Assembly (NCBI GenBank): GCA_012798275.1
Contig: JAAZNO010000696.1
Location: forward strand, 1-8,176
Reading direction: 5' to 3'
DNA length: 8,176 bases
DNA from: Chloroflexota bacterium
Lineage (GTDB): Bacteria > Chloroflexota > Anaerolineae > B4-G1 > SLSP01
Part shown: positions 6,664 through 8,176 of the stretch, one piece after another
Layout: each line of letters starts with the position of its first letter
Numbering within the stretch: position 1 is the stretch's first letter
Position numbers and translations under genes: made by a program
Notes under the pieces: generated by a model
Databases searched by the model: none
The model's input: only the letters and a program-made list of their open reading frames with translations
Told to the model about the DNA's origin: nothing

Positions 6664-6684
6664 GGCAACGCCTCCCTTGTTGCC
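6664..6684 (+). promoter_or_regulatory. operator-like inverted repeat at the symporter transcription start
   Basis: GGCAAC (6664-6669) and GTTGCC (6679-6684) are perfect inverted copies separated by 9 bases. They lie just downstream of the predicted transcription start. This is a normal place for a repressor operator; sugar transporters are often controlled this way. As RNA it would make a 6-bp hairpin ending 14 bases before the SD (6699-6703). No regulator gene is present in the window to pair it with. Confidence 0.35.
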
Positions 6685-6713
6685 CTCATCTTATCACTGG
6701 AGGTTTTGTGAAC

Positions 6714-8123
6714 ATGCAGGCCGCACTCGTAGAGGAACATGTCCCTTTGAAGAGTCGCATTGCCATCTCAGCGGGAGATGCAGCAACCGGCATCCTCCAA
6801 TCGCTGGCGGCGTCCGGGGCGCTGACGTATTACTTCGTCAGCCTGCGTGGGCTGGACCCCAAACTGGCGGGGACCGTCTGGTTGCTGTTTGGCATCTGGA
6901 ATGCGGTTAATGACCCACTCTTCGGTTACATCAGTGACCGCACCAAAAGTGCCCTGGGGCGGCGCATCCCCTACATCCGCTATGGCGCTCCCCTCTTCGT
7001 GTTGGGATTTATCCTCTTCTGGGTCGTGCTCCCCGGCATCGGCAACAGCCAGACCGCCCTCTTCATCCAGCTGCTGATAGGACTGTTCATCTATGACGTC
7101 CTCTACACCGCCATCGCGACCAGTTTCTGGGTCATGCCCTACGAGGTGGCCGTTTCCAACAAAGCGCGGGGCACCATCTACATCTGGAAAATCATCTTCA
7201 TGGTATTCACGCTCGTCGTGCCGTTTGCCGTAGAGGCCACGATTAAGCCAGAGGTAGGCGATGAAGCCGGCATTTTGCTCTTCCGCTGGGTGATGATCGG
7301 ATTGGGTGTGGTAATGGGGCTGATCATTTTCTTCAGCACGTTCTTCTTCAAAGAAAAACAGTACATCCAGGAAGAGGAGCAATTCAATTTCGTCACGTCC
7401 TTCAAAGAATGCTTCACCAACCGCTCCTTCGTCGTTTTTGAGGTCTTGAGCTTCACCGTGATGTTCACGCAAACGGCGCTGATGACGGGTGTCTGGTATT
7501 ACTTCGACATGCTGAACATGCCTCGCGCCCCCATGCTCGGCGCCCTGGCAGCCGGCATCGTGTTGGGCATCGTCGCCTGGATTCAGCTGCGGGATCGCTG
7601 GGGCATCAAACGCTGCACGCAGGCCTTCACCCTCCTGTTTGCGGTCGGCTGTGTTCTGGTGATGCTCTTCGGGCGCAATGTGATCCTGGGAACGGCGGGC
7701 TTCTTCCTCTTTGGGATCGGGTTCTCCGGCGGGATGTATTTGATTCCACTCATGAACGGCGACGTCGTGGATATGGACGAACACCGCACGGGGCTCCGCC
7801 GCGAAGGGATGTATGCAGGCATCAACAGCTTCATCACCAAACCGGCGATCAGTCTCGCGGCATGGGCATTGCTGAACATCATGAAGGCTTACGGCTACAA
7901 CGAAAATCTCCCTGCCGCAGCGCAGTCTTACTCCGCCGGGACCGGCGTGTTGATCGGTTGGGCTGGCCCAACAGCGCTGTTGTTGATCCTGTCATTCCTC
8001 TCGTTGTTCATGTACCCGCTGGCGGGCGCGGAATGGGAGCAGATCAAACTCAATCTGGCCAAAGCTCACGCCGAGAAGGAACGTGCGTACCTGGAAACGC
8101 ACGGCTATAAGTTTGTCAAATAA
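6714..8123 (+). CDS. GPH-family (MelB-type) sugar:cation symporter, MFS superfamily
   Basis: This gene encodes a 469-residue inner-membrane transporter expected to import a glycoside, pentose or hexuronide with H+ or Na+. Many hydrophobic segments fit the twelve-helix MFS fold: for example about 54-73, 91-108, 115-137, 157-175, 189-211, 239-262, 273-291, 303-321, 324-345 and 415-436. The GPH signature around helix 2 reads WNAVNDPLFGYISD (62-75), then GRRIPYI (82-88). The second signature NGDVVDMDE (348-356) with TGLRREG (359-365) is also intact. The MelB Asp55 position is Asn63 here, while the Asp59 counterpart is kept (Asp67). The C-terminal tail (440-469) is charged and cytoplasmic. GGAGG (6699-6703) lies 10 bases before ATG 6714 and 4 before an in-frame GTG 6708, so two extra residues are possible. 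Base composition looks less GC-rich than the helicase. Substrate is unknown; no catabolic genes are in view. Confidence 0.9.
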   Translation: MQAALVEEHVPLKSRIAISAGDAATGILQSLAASGALTYYFVSLRGLDPKLAGTVWLLFGIWNAVNDPLFGYISDRTKSALGRRIPYIRYGAPLFVLGFILFWVVLPGIGNSQTALFIQLLIGLFIYDVLYTAIATSFWVMPYEVAVSNKARGTIYIWKIIFMVFTLVVPFAVEATIKPEVGDEAGILLFRWVMIGLGVVMGLIIFFSTFFFKEKQYIQEEEQFNFVTSFKECFTNRSFVVFEVLSFTVMFTQTALMTGVWYYFDMLNMPRAPMLGALAAGIVLGIVAWIQLRDRWGIKRCTQAFTLLFAVGCVLVMLFGRNVILGTAGFFLFGIGFSGGMYLIPLMNGDVVDMDEHRTGLRREGMYAGINSFITKPAISLAAWALLNIMKAYGYNENLPAAAQSYSAGTGVLIGWAGPTALLLILSFLSLFMYPLAGAEWEQIKLNLAKAHAEKERAYLETHGYKFVK

Positions 8124-8138
8124 CCCTCCATCCGCTAT

Positions 8139-8176
8139 CTGGGACGGCGGCCTTCCTCCACACGCTGCCGTCCCAG
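8139..8176 (+). terminator. strong hairpin after the symporter, probable terminator cut by the window edge
   Basis: Bases 8139-8151 pair with 8164-8176 over 13 positions including one G-T pair, around a 12-base loop. The stem is GC-rich (CTGGGACGGC pairs with its complement). It begins 15 bases after the symporter stop. The window ends on the last paired base, so the required T-run cannot be seen. A REP-like or bidirectional element is the alternative. Confidence 0.55.

Noticed and set aside
6768..7784. Long minus-strand open frame (338 codons) opposite the symporter.
   Set aside because: Composition is dominated by Glu, Asp, His and Gln, which is the mirror of hydrophobic membrane codons. 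No start signal or known motif was seen.

Overview
The window (8,176 bp) is high-GC bacterial chromosome. It has SD-led ATG starts, tightly packed genes and sigma70-like promoters. Gene content and protein style suggest Chloroflexota, for example an Anaerolineae-type thermophile or environmental lineage. That placement is an inference from family resemblance; there is no rRNA or other marker here. I see no CRISPR array, tRNA, rRNA, insertion sequence or phage gene.

Layout. (1) Positions 1-219 are a leader region with a strong sigma70-type promoter (65-92) and a structured 5' untranslated stretch. It leads into a small four-helix membrane protein of unknown function (220-630). (2) A 112-base gap with a nested inverted repeat precedes a three-gene, translationally coupled block. 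The block is an HD-domain dGTPase-like dNTP triphosphohydrolase (743-1894), an ABC-2 type exporter ATPase (1897-2817) and its permease (2814-3611). (3) Convergent to this block lies a small cupin gene (3649-3963, minus). Upstream of the cupin on the same strand is a large DEAD/DEAH helicase of the MrfA/YprA (DUF1998) type (4080-6599, minus), with a probable intrinsic terminator for it at 4011-4036. (4) A 114-base divergent region (6600-6713) holds back-to-back promoters whose -35 elements occupy the same bases. It also holds an operator-like inverted repeat. (5) To the right is a glycoside-pentoside-hexuronide (MelB-type) sugar/cation symporter (6714-8123), followed by a strong hairpin at the window edge (8139-8176).

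How the genes may work together. The dGTPase and ABC exporter share overlapping or abutting stop/start codons, so they are probably made from one mRNA, although their biochemical link is not obvious. The helicase looks like a stand-alone DNA-repair factor. Its most notable feature is an HNH nuclease-like module with intact zinc and HNH residues, spliced in just ahead of its C-terminal zinc domain. The symporter and cupin look like independent metabolic units. No complete new defence system is visible; the helicase-HNH fusion is the best candidate for unusual biochemistry.
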